A stretch of 24,501 bases of DNA from an uncultured bacterium (GTDB lineage Bacteria; Verrucomicrobiota; Lentisphaeria; Victivallales; UBA1829). Under the pieces are notes generated by a model. That model saw nothing but the letters and a program-made list of their open reading frames with translations, searched no databases and was not told the origin of the DNA. The position numbers and the translations under genes were made by a program. Below are positions 15,044-23,180 of the stretch, in pieces. The stretch is from the NCBI GenBank assembly GCA_900549045.1, contig URNE01000001.1, positions 1-24,501 of the forward strand, given 5' to 3'. Positions within the stretch are counted from its first letter, which is position 1. Each line of letters begins with the position of its first letter.

Positions 15044-15955
15044 TCAGAAAACCGGACGCGGCGGGAGCAATCCCAGCTCCGTCCGGATTTTTTTTGTCGA
15101 CGGCACATAGCGCGGTGCGGGGAGCGGCGAGGGCGTGCCGAGAATCCGGATTTCATTCGAGCTTCCGAAGTGCGCGCGGATGCGCCGAGCAAGCTCCAGG
15201 ATGGTGACGGCTTCTTCGGAGCCGATGTTGTACGCTTCGCCGCGCCGTCCGGCGATAAGAAGCGTGAAGAGCCATTCCACAAGGTCGTCGGCGTGCATGT
15301 AGCTGCGGACGGTGCGTCCGTCGCCCTGAATGATGATCGGGCGGTTCTCCTCGCAGTCGCGCAGGAAGTTTCCTGCTGCGTAGTGGATCGTGCGCGGCAG
15401 CCAGGGACCGATGAACGCAAAACAGCGCGCAATGCAGCAGAACACGTTTGAGTCCGCACACATGCGCTCCGCATCGAGCTTCGCAATGCCGTACTCGGTG
15501 ACGGGGCGGCACGGGAACTCTTCGGGCAGGAGCGGAAGACCGGGCGGCTGGGGACCGTATACCGCGCCGGAGCTGGTCAGCAGGAGACGCCCCGCGCCGC
15601 ACTGTTCCGCGAAATCGAGAATGCGGCGCGTGCCTTCCACGACGATGGAGCGCATTTCCCCCGGCGCGAGCGTGGTGACTGCGGGGGTCGCGGCGTGAAT
15701 GACAAAATCGAATCTGCCGTCCGGAAACCGAAAACTGCGGACGTCGCCGTTTTCAAACGAAAGCCCGGAAAGCGTGCAGAGTCCGGGGAAGCGGCTGCGG
15801 AACTCCTCCGCATGACGCGCGAGCACGGTGAAGCTGAGGTTTTCGACGGGGTGACGGGTGAAGTAGTCAAGAATGCTTTTGCCGAAGAATCCGGTTCCTC
15901 CGGAAAGGAAGATGCGCTTTCCGGTCAGCGCGGCGGTGATTTCGGGCTTCAGCAT
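15044..15955 (-). CDS. Extended SDR: NAD(P)-dependent sugar epimerase/reductase, candidate branched-sugar or dideoxysugar reductase
   Basis: The 303-residue protein has the Rossmann motif GGTGFFG (19-25), VIHAAT, the Ser of LLTSSGAVYG (about 124-133), and catalytic Y155-x3-K159 in EYGIAK, followed by the substrate-binding segment with DGRTVRSYMHADDLVEW. This is the nucleotide-sugar epimerase/dehydratase family. In a cluster with rfbFGH it could be a CDP-paratose/abequose-type 4-ketoreductase. Given the ThDP enzyme two genes upstream, it could instead be a YerF-like reductase of the two-carbon branch; this choice is inference. It is the last gene of the visible polysaccharide operon. It starts 1 base after the glycosyltransferase stop, and its 3' end contains the plus-strand terminator at 15052-15095. 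Confidence 0.85.
   Translation of the reverse strand: MLKPEITAALTGKRIFLSGGTGFFGKSILDYFTRHPVENLSFTVLARHAEEFRSRFPGLCTLSGLSFENGDVRSFRFPDGRFDFVIHAATPAVTTLAPGEMRSIVVEGTRRILDFAEQCGAGRLLLTSSGAVYGPQPPGLPLLPEEFPCRPVTEYGIAKLDAERMCADSNVFCCIARCFAFIGPWLPRTIHYAAGNFLRDCEENRPIIIQGDGRTVRSYMHADDLVEWLFTLLIAGRRGEAYNIGSEEAVTILELARRIRAHFGSSNEIRILGTPSPLPAPRYVPSTKKIRTELGLLPPRPVF
15052..15095 (+). terminator. Strong intrinsic terminator inside the end of the opposing gene
   Basis: A 7-bp stem CCGGACG/CGTCCGG (15052-15058 with 15080-15086) continues through a mismatch and 3 more pairs to an inner GGGA-GCAA-TCCC hairpin with a GNRA loop. Eight T residues follow (15088-15095). It ends the kinase-ychJ-yhcH unit. On the minus strand the same hairpin is followed only by TTTTCTGA, so it may act weakly for the SDR gene too. 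Confidence 0.85.
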
Positions 15956-15956
15956 G

Positions 15957-16895
15957 TCACTTGTCGAAGTTGATCCGCTCTTCCTCGATGACGAGCGGCT
16001 TGTTTTTGACCTGCGTCCAGACGGCGCCGAGGTATTCGCCGATCAGCCCGATGAAAAAGAGCTGAACCGCAAAGAAGAAGAACATTCCGACCACGAGCGG
16101 AGCGAGCCCGAGCTGGAAGGTGTCCCACCAGATGAGTTTTGCAAGCAGATAGCCGAATGCGACCAGCAGACTTCCGGTTCCGAGCAGGAGCCCTGCGAAG
16201 ACGGCGAGCCGCAGGGGGAGCCTGGTGTGGTTGACAAGCCCGGTCATAGCCATGTCGTAAAGCGTGAAGAAGTTGTTGTGGGTGCGTCCGCTTTTGCGCT
16301 TTTCCTGAACGAAAGGAACTTCCACGCGGCGGAGGCCGATTTCGCTGACGAGGCCGCGGAAATAGGGGTACGGGTCGTGAAACTTGCCGAGGGCGTCGAG
16401 AAACGCGCGGTCGTAGAGTCCGAATCCGGTGAAACGCGGGATGATGTGTTCATCGGGAGCGACGGATGCGAGGAGCCTGTAGTAGAGCCTGCGGAAGAAT
16501 TCGAGCATGAAACCCGCCTTTGTTCCGCTGCGGACGCCGCAGACGACTTTCGCGCCGTTCTCCCACTCGCGGATAAACTGTTCGAGGACCTCCGGGGGCT
16601 CCTGGAGATCGGTGCACATGCTGACAGCCGCATCGCCGGAGGCGTTCAGAAGCGCGTTGAACGGGGAGCGGATATGACCGAAATTATTGGCGTTCAGAAT
16701 GACTTTGAACTTCGGGTCGCGCGCGGCAAGCGTGCGGAGAACGTCGCGCGTGTTGTCGGTGGAGCAGTTGTCGGCAAAGACGAATTCATAATCGTGCTGC
16801 GGGAATTTTTTCAGAACCGCGAGACAGCGCGTGTAGAGTTCCTCAATGTTTCCCGCTTCGTTGTAGCAGCTTCCGGTGATGCTGATTTTTTTCAT
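15957..16895 (-). CDS. GT2 family glycosyltransferase with two C-terminal membrane helices (GtrB/ArnC/DPM-like)
   Basis: The 312-residue protein has a GT-A domain of about 225 residues: CYNEAGNIEELY at the N-terminus, FADNCSTDNT (nucleotide binding), and TDLQEPPE as the D-x-D-type metal/donor motif. Two hydrophobic helices follow (about 228-255 and 263-295), then a short basic tail. This is the layout of enzymes that transfer a sugar from a nucleotide donor to a polyprenyl phosphate at the inner membrane, for example GtrB or ArnC. Its ATG overlaps the ThDP-enzyme stop by four bases (ATGA), so the two are translationally coupled. In this context it may load a modified sugar onto undecaprenyl phosphate for surface-polymer decoration (inference). 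Confidence 0.9.
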   Translation of the reverse strand: MKKISITGSCYNEAGNIEELYTRCLAVLKKFPQHDYEFVFADNCSTDNTRDVLRTLAARDPKFKVILNANNFGHIRSPFNALLNASGDAAVSMCTDLQEPPEVLEQFIREWENGAKVVCGVRSGTKAGFMLEFFRRLYYRLLASVAPDEHIIPRFTGFGLYDRAFLDALGKFHDPYPYFRGLVSEIGLRRVEVPFVQEKRKSGRTHNNFFTLYDMAMTGLVNHTRLPLRLAVFAGLLLGTGSLLVAFGYLLAKLIWWDTFQLGLAPLVVGMFFFFAVQLFFIGLIGEYLGAVWTQVKNKPLVIEEERINFDK

Positions 16896-18682
16896 TTTTC
16901 CTCCACGGTCGGAATGATCATGTTCGCTTTGAACTCTTCACGCGGCAGGAACGGCGCAAGGTCTTCAAGCGGACGCGAAACGAGGCGTCCGTCGGGCAGA
17001 CGCGCGGAAGATGCTTTGGGGCCGAGTTTTTCCAGCGGATCGGTCATGACTTCGCAGAAGACGGGGCCTTCCTGTGCGAGAATTTCCGGGAGCCGCGCTT
17101 CCGCCTCCGCATTGTTCCGCAGAAGGTATGTGCGGAAGCCGTATGCCTCTGCGAGCTTGCGCATGTCGGGCAGATGCACGCCGGATTCGGGGGTCGAACC
17201 GACATAGTGTCCGCTGAAGAACGCGTTCTGCGTCAGCTTGATGGAGAGATAGCCGTTGTTGTTGTACATGAAAATCTTGACCGGATACGCGTTGCTCAGA
17301 ATGGTCTGCAGTTCCTGGAGGTTCATCTGGATGCTGCCGTCTCCGGTGATGCAGATGATTTCGCGTCCGGGCGCCGCCGCGGCGGCGCCGATGGCGGCGG
17401 GAAGGTCGTAGCCCATCGAGGCGCAGGCGACGTTTGCGATGACGCGGTCGCCGTCGCGGACCGGCAGCGCCTGGAAGGTGCTTGTGTAGGCGGTCCCGTT
17501 TCCGGTGACGACGATGCTTTCCGGTTTCATGAACCGGGCGAGCAGTTCGGGGAAGGCGTAGGAACTGACGTAATCGGTGCGTTTGCGGTGTTCGGGCAGG
17601 ACGGCGGGGTATTTGGCGCGCAGATTGCGGCAGAAGCCGAGCCATGCGGTTTTCTCCGGAATCGGCGCGGTTTCCACGGCGCGGAGAAAGTCTCCCGCAT
17701 CGGCGTGAATTTTGAGGTCAACACGGAAAGTCGGTTTGGAAAGTTCGGCGGAATCGGCGTCGACCATGATCCGGTAAGCGGCGCGGGCGAGATTCCTGTA
17801 GTCGTATCCGATGACGCGCAGGTTCATGCGGGTTCCGAGAACGAGAAGGCAGTCCGCGTTCTGAAGAATGAAGTTCGCAGCTCTTGCGCCCATCACGCCG
17901 GGGCGTCCGAAGAACTGCGGAGAGTCGGAGGAGAGCAGGTCGATTCCGGAAATCGCGGTGAGTACGGGAATGTTCCAGCGTTCCGCGACTGAACGGAAGA
18001 GTTCGCGCGCTCCGGCGGAGATGACGCCCGAACCCGCGATGATGACGGGGCGTTCCGCCGTGCGGAGTTTTGCGAGCGCCGCAATGACGTCGGCCGGGTT
18101 GAGTTCCGGAAGCGGGTCCTCCGAGGAGTCGTACCCCGCGAGCGTTTCGGGTTCGATCTGCGCCGCCTGAACGTCAAGCGGAATGTCGAGCCAGACGGGA
18201 CCGGGGCGTCCGGTCATGGCGAGGCAGCAGGCGCGTTCGAGGTGATAGCGAATTTCCTCCGGTTTTTTCACAGCGACGGCGTATTTCGTGATTGGGCGGA
18301 CGATGTCGGTGATGTTGAGTTCCTGATCGCCGAGCTGACGCAGTTTGAGTTCCGGACAGGAGCTGATCATGGTTTCGGTTTTGATTTGTCCGGAGATGAC
18401 GATCATCGGGATGGAATCAAGCCAGGCTCCGGCGACTCCGGTGATGGCGTTGGTTCCGCCGGGGCCGCTGGTGACGCTGACCGCGGCGGGGATTCCGGCG
18501 ACGCGGGCGTATGCCTCCGCCGCGATCGCGCACGCCTGTTCATGCAGACAGCAGAGGCGGCTGATGCGCGGTTCCGCGCCGAGTGCATCGTTCAGGTGCA
18601 TTGCTCCGCCGCCGGTAATGAAGAACGCCTGACGGAGCCCCCAGTCCGCCAAAGTCCGGAAGATGTAATCGCTCAGCCTCAT
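16892..18682 (-). CDS. Thiamine-diphosphate-dependent enzyme of the acetolactate-synthase superfamily, YerE-like candidate
   Basis: The 596-residue protein has the three ThDP-enzyme domains. The pyrimidine domain has catalytic E48 in LHEQACAIAAEAYARV and the SGPGGTNAITG loop (about 72-82). The central domain is of the FAD/ADP-binding type (about 190-330). The diphosphate domain has GDG (447-449) and a downstream NNNGY that completes the ThDP motif. True acetolactate synthase is usually paired with a small regulatory subunit (IlvN/IlvH) and other branched-chain amino-acid genes, and none is here. Its neighbours are CDP-dideoxysugar genes. The closest known precedent is YerE, a ThDP flavoenzyme that adds an acetyl unit from pyruvate to CDP-4-keto-3,6-dideoxyglucose. 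The ribosome site (GGAGA) lies inside the last codons of yjbQ. The superfamily call is certain; the specific reaction is inference. Confidence 0.9.
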   Translation of the reverse strand: MRLSDYIFRTLADWGLRQAFFITGGGAMHLNDALGAEPRISRLCCLHEQACAIAAEAYARVAGIPAAVSVTSGPGGTNAITGVAGAWLDSIPMIVISGQIKTETMISSCPELKLRQLGDQELNITDIVRPITKYAVAVKKPEEIRYHLERACCLAMTGRPGPVWLDIPLDVQAAQIEPETLAGYDSSEDPLPELNPADVIAALAKLRTAERPVIIAGSGVISAGARELFRSVAERWNIPVLTAISGIDLLSSDSPQFFGRPGVMGARAANFILQNADCLLVLGTRMNLRVIGYDYRNLARAAYRIMVDADSAELSKPTFRVDLKIHADAGDFLRAVETAPIPEKTAWLGFCRNLRAKYPAVLPEHRKRTDYVSSYAFPELLARFMKPESIVVTGNGTAYTSTFQALPVRDGDRVIANVACASMGYDLPAAIGAAAAAPGREIICITGDGSIQMNLQELQTILSNAYPVKIFMYNNNGYLSIKLTQNAFFSGHYVGSTPESGVHLPDMRKLAEAYGFRTYLLRNNAEAEARLPEILAQEGPVFCEVMTDPLEKLGPKASSARLPDGRLVSRPLEDLAPFLPREEFKANMIIPTVEEK

Positions 18683-18688
18683 CCGATG

Positions 18689-19108
18689 TTATTCTCCGAT
18701 GATTTTTATGAGGACGCGCTTGATGCGGCATCCGTCGAATTCCGCGTAATAGATGCGTTCCCACGGGCCGAAATCAAGTTTGCCGTCGGTGACGGCGACG
18801 ACGACTTCGCGTCCCATGACCTGACGTTTCAGGTGGGCGTCGCCGTTGTCCTCGCCGGTGCGGTTGTGGTTGTAACGGGAGAGCGGTTCGTGCGGGGCGA
18901 GCTGCTCGAGCCAGTTGTCGTAATCCTGAATCAGTCCGGATTCGTGGTCGTTGATGTAGACCGAAGCGGTGATGTGCATGGCGTTGCAGAGGAGGAGTCC
19001 CTCCTTGATGCCCGATTCGCGGAGCGCCGCGACGACTTCCTCGGTGACGTCGATGTAGGCGCGGCGGGATTTGACATTGAAAATCAGTTCTTTGCGGTAG
19101 GATTTCAT
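18689..19108 (-). CDS. YjbQ family protein (UPF0047), secondary thiamine-phosphate synthase type
   Basis: The 139-residue protein carries the complete UPF0047 pattern: LLCNAMHITASVYINDHE in the middle, H-NRTGEDNGDAHLKRQVMG with the conserved His residues, and the C-terminal DGKLDFGPWERIYYAEFDG. The family forms a small beta-rich trimer with a His-rich pocket. Some members have been linked to a weak thiamine-phosphate synthase activity, but the true role is unsettled. It starts 9 bases after the GH36 stop, with TAAGGCG overlapping that stop, and its last codons hold the ribosome site of the ThDP-enzyme gene. Being directly upstream of a ThDP-dependent enzyme is suggestive but not proof of a link. 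Confidence 0.9.
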   Translation of the reverse strand: MKSYRKELIFNVKSRRAYIDVTEEVVAALRESGIKEGLLLCNAMHITASVYINDHESGLIQDYDNWLEQLAPHEPLSRYNHNRTGEDNGDAHLKRQVMGREVVVAVTDGKLDFGPWERIYYAEFDGCRIKRVLIKIIGE

Positions 19109-19117
19109 GAGTGCGCC

Positions 19118-21310
19118 TTACCTGGTGGAGATGCCGGCAAGGATATGTGTGCCGTTCTGGAGCGGATGTGTGACTTCGATGAAATCCAGTTCGGTTTGCA
19201 TGTCGGGAACCAGCTTCTGGACATAGAGCGTGCGGCTGGTTACGGGGTCGACCCATGCGATCCGCGCGGTCTGAGAGGTCCACGGCAGCGAGTAGTGGTA
19301 ATCGCTGTTGCCGATGTCGCGTCCCATGAGCAGGTTGTATTCGCGGACGGAGCCGTCCGCCGCATGGAGAATGTAGCTCAGCCATTCGCCTTTGACGGGA
19401 AAGTCGGCGGCGTGGAGGAAGTAAAGCTCGCGCACCTTGCGCCCGACGGGGATGCGGATGGATTTGCGCGGTTCGCCCATCGTGAAGGTGATGATGTGTG
19501 CGCCGATCTTGAACGGAACGCCGAGGAAGGTGTTGAGCTCCCGGACGGGAACATACGCGCCGTCGAGGAGACCTTCTCCTGTTTCGTGGTTCGTTGCGAG
19601 CGGTTCGTGTCCTTCGGGACCGAGCGGGAGCGGAAGGGCGTCGGCGGCGTCGAACGGTTCTCCGGTCGGGGTGGCGGGGAGCGGCGGAAGCTCCGCAACC
19701 GGAATCTGCTTGCCGTCCCACGCGAACTTTTCGAGGATGCGGGAGGCGTGCGCGGGGAGCTTCAGAGACGTGTCGCCGGGAAGCGTGAAAGTCTGTTCGG
19801 AGTCGGACCAGTTGAAGACGCCGAGTTTGCCGTCCGCCCAGATCATAGAGGGGATTTCGTGCCAGTAGTCGAGGACGTAATAGCCTTTTGCGTTTTCGGA
19901 GGCGCGTTGGAATGCTGCGGCGACGAGGTTTTTGCGGTCGTGCGAGAGGAGCGGGAGTTTGTCGCTGGAGAGCACGGCGTTTCCGGTCATGGTGACGAAG
20001 TTCGCCCAGAGTTCCGCTTCGCTGTGCGTGAGCGTGGAGTGTTTGGCGCCGGAGGGGGAGACTTCCGCATCTTCCATGCCTTCGCCGCGGACGATGAGAT
20101 AGTCGGGGTCGCACTGGTAGACTTTGCGGTGCAGGTGCGCGGAGGCCATGCAGCAGTGCGCGGATTTGCGGACGTCTTCAAACTTCGGGGAGATGTCGGG
20201 CCCGACGCGCATGCCGTCGACATGTCCGATGCAGGGGGCGAATTCGGCGGAGCAGCCGAGAATGTAGCAGTCGTCGCCCGCCTCTTCGCGGATGGCGGAG
20301 AGACAGCGGTGGAAACGTTCGTACGCGCTCATCGGAACCTTGCCGAGTCCGCTGAGCGTTCCGGCGCGGAGAAAGTCGATCTTGAGGTAGGTGATTCCAG
20401 CGTTGCGGAAGAAGCGGATGCAGCGGCGGAGATAATCGACGACTTCGTCGTTTGAGTAGTCGAAAATGACGCGTCCGGTCCAGGCGGGAACATAGGAGCC
20501 GTCTGGTTTGCGGAGGAACCAGTCGGGGTGATTCTTGAGAATCTGCGAATCCGCTTCCGCGAGGAACGGGGCGAGCCAGATGCCCGTTTCGAGTCCGCGG
20601 AGCGCCGCCTCCTTGACGATGGAGTCAAGTCCTTCGGGGAAGACTTCGGGGCTGATGTTCATCCAGTCGCCCCAGAGACTGTAGCCGTCGTCGATCTGGA
20701 GAAGGTTTGCGTTGGAGGTGAGCTTCTGGAGTTCATCGAGATTTTTGCGGATGGCGCGGTCGTTGAATTTGATCGCATAATAATCCCAGGAACCCCAGCC
20801 GCGCCAGGAGCGGAGATTGAGGCGGACCGCATGGAACTTTGCGAGGTAATCGGCGTAGGCGTCGAGCAGGGCGCGTTCGGAGGAGCCGCGCATGCAGAAG
20901 AGCTGTTCGAGCGGAACGGTTTCGCCGGACGCAAAGCGGTGACCGTCGCCGAAGAAACGGACGGTGACGTCGCCGTTGCGGAAGAGAAGTTCGCCGGAGA
21001 AGATGTGCCAGGAGGCGATTGCGATCAGAATGAAATCCTCTTTGGCGATGCGGACGAGCATCCAGTTTTTCGCGCAGATCGTGAGGCCGAATGTTTCCGG
21101 CGCGAAGATGCGCATCCAGGTTCCCATTGCGGGGGCGCCGGTCATGACGGCGGAGTCGGCTGTGAGCACCGCGCCGAGATCGATTCCGAGATCGATGCTC
21201 TCGAAACGGTCGGCGTCTCCGGTTCTGGTGATGTCGGAGGAAACGGCGCAGCCGTCCTGCTTCAGGGAGACGTTCCAGCCCTGCGGAATGGTGGTCCAGT
21301 TGAATTTCAT
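19118..21310 (-). CDS. GH36-type alpha-galactosidase-like glycoside hydrolase
   Basis: The 730-residue protein has an N-terminal beta-sandwich region, then a TIM-barrel of the GH36/GH-D clan: LLQIDDGYSLWGDW, TGIWLAPFLAEADS, the nucleophile D312 in TYLKIDFLRAG, and the acid/base D372 in GMRVGPDISP. The 60-residue spacing of the two Asp equals that of Thermotoga GalA (D327/D387). A C-terminal beta domain of about 150 residues follows the GH36 barrel. No signal peptide is visible, so it is probably cytoplasmic. The start MKFNW (ATG at 21310) overlaps the rfbG stop by four bases and follows GGAGAG; the open frame reaches 21340 but that start lies inside rfbG. Substrate is not proved: alpha-galactoside is the family default. 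Confidence 0.88.
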   Translation of the reverse strand: MKFNWTTIPQGWNVSLKQDGCAVSSDITRTGDADRFESIDLGIDLGAVLTADSAVMTGAPAMGTWMRIFAPETFGLTICAKNWMLVRIAKEDFILIAIASWHIFSGELLFRNGDVTVRFFGDGHRFASGETVPLEQLFCMRGSSERALLDAYADYLAKFHAVRLNLRSWRGWGSWDYYAIKFNDRAIRKNLDELQKLTSNANLLQIDDGYSLWGDWMNISPEVFPEGLDSIVKEAALRGLETGIWLAPFLAEADSQILKNHPDWFLRKPDGSYVPAWTGRVIFDYSNDEVVDYLRRCIRFFRNAGITYLKIDFLRAGTLSGLGKVPMSAYERFHRCLSAIREEAGDDCYILGCSAEFAPCIGHVDGMRVGPDISPKFEDVRKSAHCCMASAHLHRKVYQCDPDYLIVRGEGMEDAEVSPSGAKHSTLTHSEAELWANFVTMTGNAVLSSDKLPLLSHDRKNLVAAAFQRASENAKGYYVLDYWHEIPSMIWADGKLGVFNWSDSEQTFTLPGDTSLKLPAHASRILEKFAWDGKQIPVAELPPLPATPTGEPFDAADALPLPLGPEGHEPLATNHETGEGLLDGAYVPVRELNTFLGVPFKIGAHIITFTMGEPRKSIRIPVGRKVRELYFLHAADFPVKGEWLSYILHAADGSVREYNLLMGRDIGNSDYHYSLPWTSQTARIAWVDPVTSRTLYVQKLVPDMQTELDFIEVTHPLQNGTHILAGISTR

Positions 21311-22392
21311 ATTCTCTCCATATTGTTTTGGTTTTTGCATATCCGAATGTATTCCGCGAGTTCTTCACGGCAGATTTCCGCGGCGGATTCCGTCCGGATT
21401 CGGCGGTACCAGTCTGCTGTGAGCGCGATGCTCCGGCGGAGGTCGAGCACGGTTTTCCAGCCGAGCTTTTCATGCGCCTTCGTGCTGTCGAGAACGAGCA
21501 GGCCGGCCTCATGCGGAGCGGCGTTTTCGGGAGTGTACTCGCTTTCCGCCGCGCCGTATTCTTCGACAAGGCAGTTGACGACTTCGCCGACGGTATGGAC
21601 GGAATCGGGTCCGAAGTTCCAGCCGCCGGCGTAGTCCGCGGGGGAGTTCCGGAGGGCTTCGGCGAGCATGAGATAACCGCGCAGCGGTTCGAGCACGTGC
21701 TGCCACGGACGGACCGATCCGGGATTGCGCATCGGGGCGGGGCGTCCCTTCTCAAGCGCGCGGACGCAGTCCGGAATCAGGCGGTCCTTCGCCCAGTCTC
21801 CGCCGCCGATGACATTTCCTGCGCGAGCGGAAGCGACGGAGCGTCCGCCTTCCGGCGGGAGGAAGGAGCGGCGCCAGGAGGAGATGGCGATTTCACATGC
21901 GCCTTTGCTGGAAGAGTAGGGATCGTGTCCGCCCATCGGGTCGTCTTCGCGGCAGCCGCGCAATTGTTCGCGGTTTTCGTAACACTTGTCGGTTGTGATG
22001 AAGACCCCCGCGCGCGCGGAGGGGGTTCGCCGGAATGCTTCGAGCACATGAATCGTGCCCATGACGTTGGTTTCGTAGGTTTCGACCGGCTTTTCGTAGG
22101 AGAGCCGGACGAGCGGCTGGGCGGCGAGGTGGAAGACGATTTCCGGCTGGAATTCATCGAAGACGCGGTTCAGATGCGCCGCGTCGCGGATATCTCCCCG
22201 GATGTCGCGCATGTCTGCGGAGAGTCCGGAGAGAACGAAGTTGTCGCGCTCGTTTTCCGGGTCGAGCGCATATCCGGCAATCTCCGCGCCGAGTTCGCGG
22301 AGCCAGAGGCAGAGCCATGAACCCTTGAATCCGGTGTGTCCGGTGACGAGAACGCGTTTGCCGCGGTAGAAGCCGTTGAAGAGGTCGAACAT
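21307..22392 (-). CDS. rfbG: CDP-glucose 4,6-dehydratase
   Basis: RfbG (DdhB) converts CDP-D-glucose to CDP-4-keto-6-deoxy-D-glucose with bound NAD. The 361-residue extended SDR has GHTGFKG (18-24), HLAAQPLVRLSY, the catalytic Y159-x3-K163 in DPYSSSKG, and the family-specific ARAGNVIGGGDWAKDRLIPD and VRPWQHVLEPLRGYL segments that separate it from dTDP-glucose dehydratases. The ATG at 22392 gives the usual N-terminus (MFDLFNGFYRGKRVLVTG), lies 2 bases after the rfbF stop, and follows GGAG by 9 bases. The longer open frame back to 22437 overlaps rfbF and is unlikely. It is translationally linked to the GH36 gene downstream. Confidence 0.95.
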   Translation of the reverse strand: MFDLFNGFYRGKRVLVTGHTGFKGSWLCLWLRELGAEIAGYALDPENERDNFVLSGLSADMRDIRGDIRDAAHLNRVFDEFQPEIVFHLAAQPLVRLSYEKPVETYETNVMGTIHVLEAFRRTPSARAGVFITTDKCYENREQLRGCREDDPMGGHDPYSSSKGACEIAISSWRRSFLPPEGGRSVASARAGNVIGGGDWAKDRLIPDCVRALEKGRPAPMRNPGSVRPWQHVLEPLRGYLMLAEALRNSPADYAGGWNFGPDSVHTVGEVVNCLVEEYGAAESEYTPENAAPHEAGLLVLDSTKAHEKLGWKTVLDLRRSIALTADWYRRIRTESAAEICREELAEYIRICKNQNNMERI

Positions 22393-22394
22393 GA

Positions 22395-23177
22395 TCAGTC
22401 GCTCCAGCATTTCCACGGGGGATTGCCGGAATTCCACATCTCGTTGAGTTCGGAATTGTCGCGGAGGGTGTCCATGGGTTTCCAGAATCCCGTGTGCTTG
22501 TAGATGGACATTTTGCCGTCGAGCGCGAGACGTTCCATCGGGGCGCGTTCGAAAACGGTGGCGTCGCCGTCCTTGATGTAGTCGAAGATCCGCGGCTCGC
22601 AGACGAAATATCCGGCGTTGATCCAGTTTCCGTCGCCGTCGTTTTTCTCGAAGAAGGATTCGACGCGGTTGGTTTCGTCGTTGATTTTGAGCACGCCGAA
22701 TTTGTTGCGCGGGTTGGTTCCGAGGACGGTGAGCCAGGAGCCGGAGCGTTCGTGGAAGGCGATTTCATCGGAGATGTCTGCGTCGGTCACGCCGTCGCCG
22801 TAGGTGAGCAGGAAACGCTCGTCGCCGATGTACTTGCGGACGCGCCGGATGCGTCCGCCGGTCATGGTGTGCAGTCCGGTGTCGACCATGGTGACGCGCC
22901 AGTCTTCGCAGTGGTTGTCGAGAATTTCGATGCTGTTGTCCGCGAGGTTGACGGTCATGTCGCAGTTGTGGCGGAAATAGTTGGAGAAGTATTCCTTGAT
23001 GACGTACTGTTTGTATCCGCAGCAGATGATGAAATCTTTGATTCCGTAGTGCTCGTACGTTTTCATGATGTGCCATATGATCGGTTTTCCGCCGATTTCG
23101 ACCATCGGTTTCGGAATCAGGTGGGAGGTTTCGCTGAGACGCGTTCCGAAGCCTCCGGCAAGGATGACAGCTTTCAT
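22395..23177 (-). CDS. rfbF: Glucose-1-phosphate cytidylyltransferase
   Basis: RfbF (DdhA) makes CDP-D-glucose from glucose-1-phosphate and CTP, the entry step to CDP-3,6-dideoxyhexoses. The 260-residue protein has the nucleotidyltransferase start AVILAGGFGTRLSETSHLIPKPM (residues 3-25, with R13 and K23), VEIGGKPIIWHIMKTYEHYG, LLTYGDGVTDAD as the metal site, and the C-terminal TGFWKPMDTLRD characteristic of this enzyme. Length is normal (about 257). The ribosome site GAGGTGA overlaps the rfbH stop and lies just before the ATG, so the genes are coupled. Confidence 0.97.
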   Translation of the reverse strand: MKAVILAGGFGTRLSETSHLIPKPMVEIGGKPIIWHIMKTYEHYGIKDFIICCGYKQYVIKEYFSNYFRHNCDMTVNLADNSIEILDNHCEDWRVTMVDTGLHTMTGGRIRRVRKYIGDERFLLTYGDGVTDADISDEIAFHERSGSWLTVLGTNPRNKFGVLKINDETNRVESFFEKNDGDGNWINAGYFVCEPRIFDYIKDGDATVFERAPMERLALDGKMSIYKHTGFWKPMDTLRDNSELNEMWNSGNPPWKCWSD

Positions 23178-23180
23178 TTT

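Noticed and set aside
15873..17207. A 444-codon plus-strand frame over the SDR, glycosyltransferase and ThDP genes
   Set aside because: It is antisense to confidently assigned genes, has an Asp/Glu/Val-biased composition, and shows no motif or good ribosome site.
18242..20455. A 737-codon open frame on the plus strand across the ThDP-enzyme, yjbQ and GH36 genes
   Set aside because: It is antisense to three genes with strong motif support. Its protein is very rich in Val, Gly, Asp, Glu and Arg with no recognisable domain, as expected from the mirror of high-GC codons. It also crosses gene boundaries.
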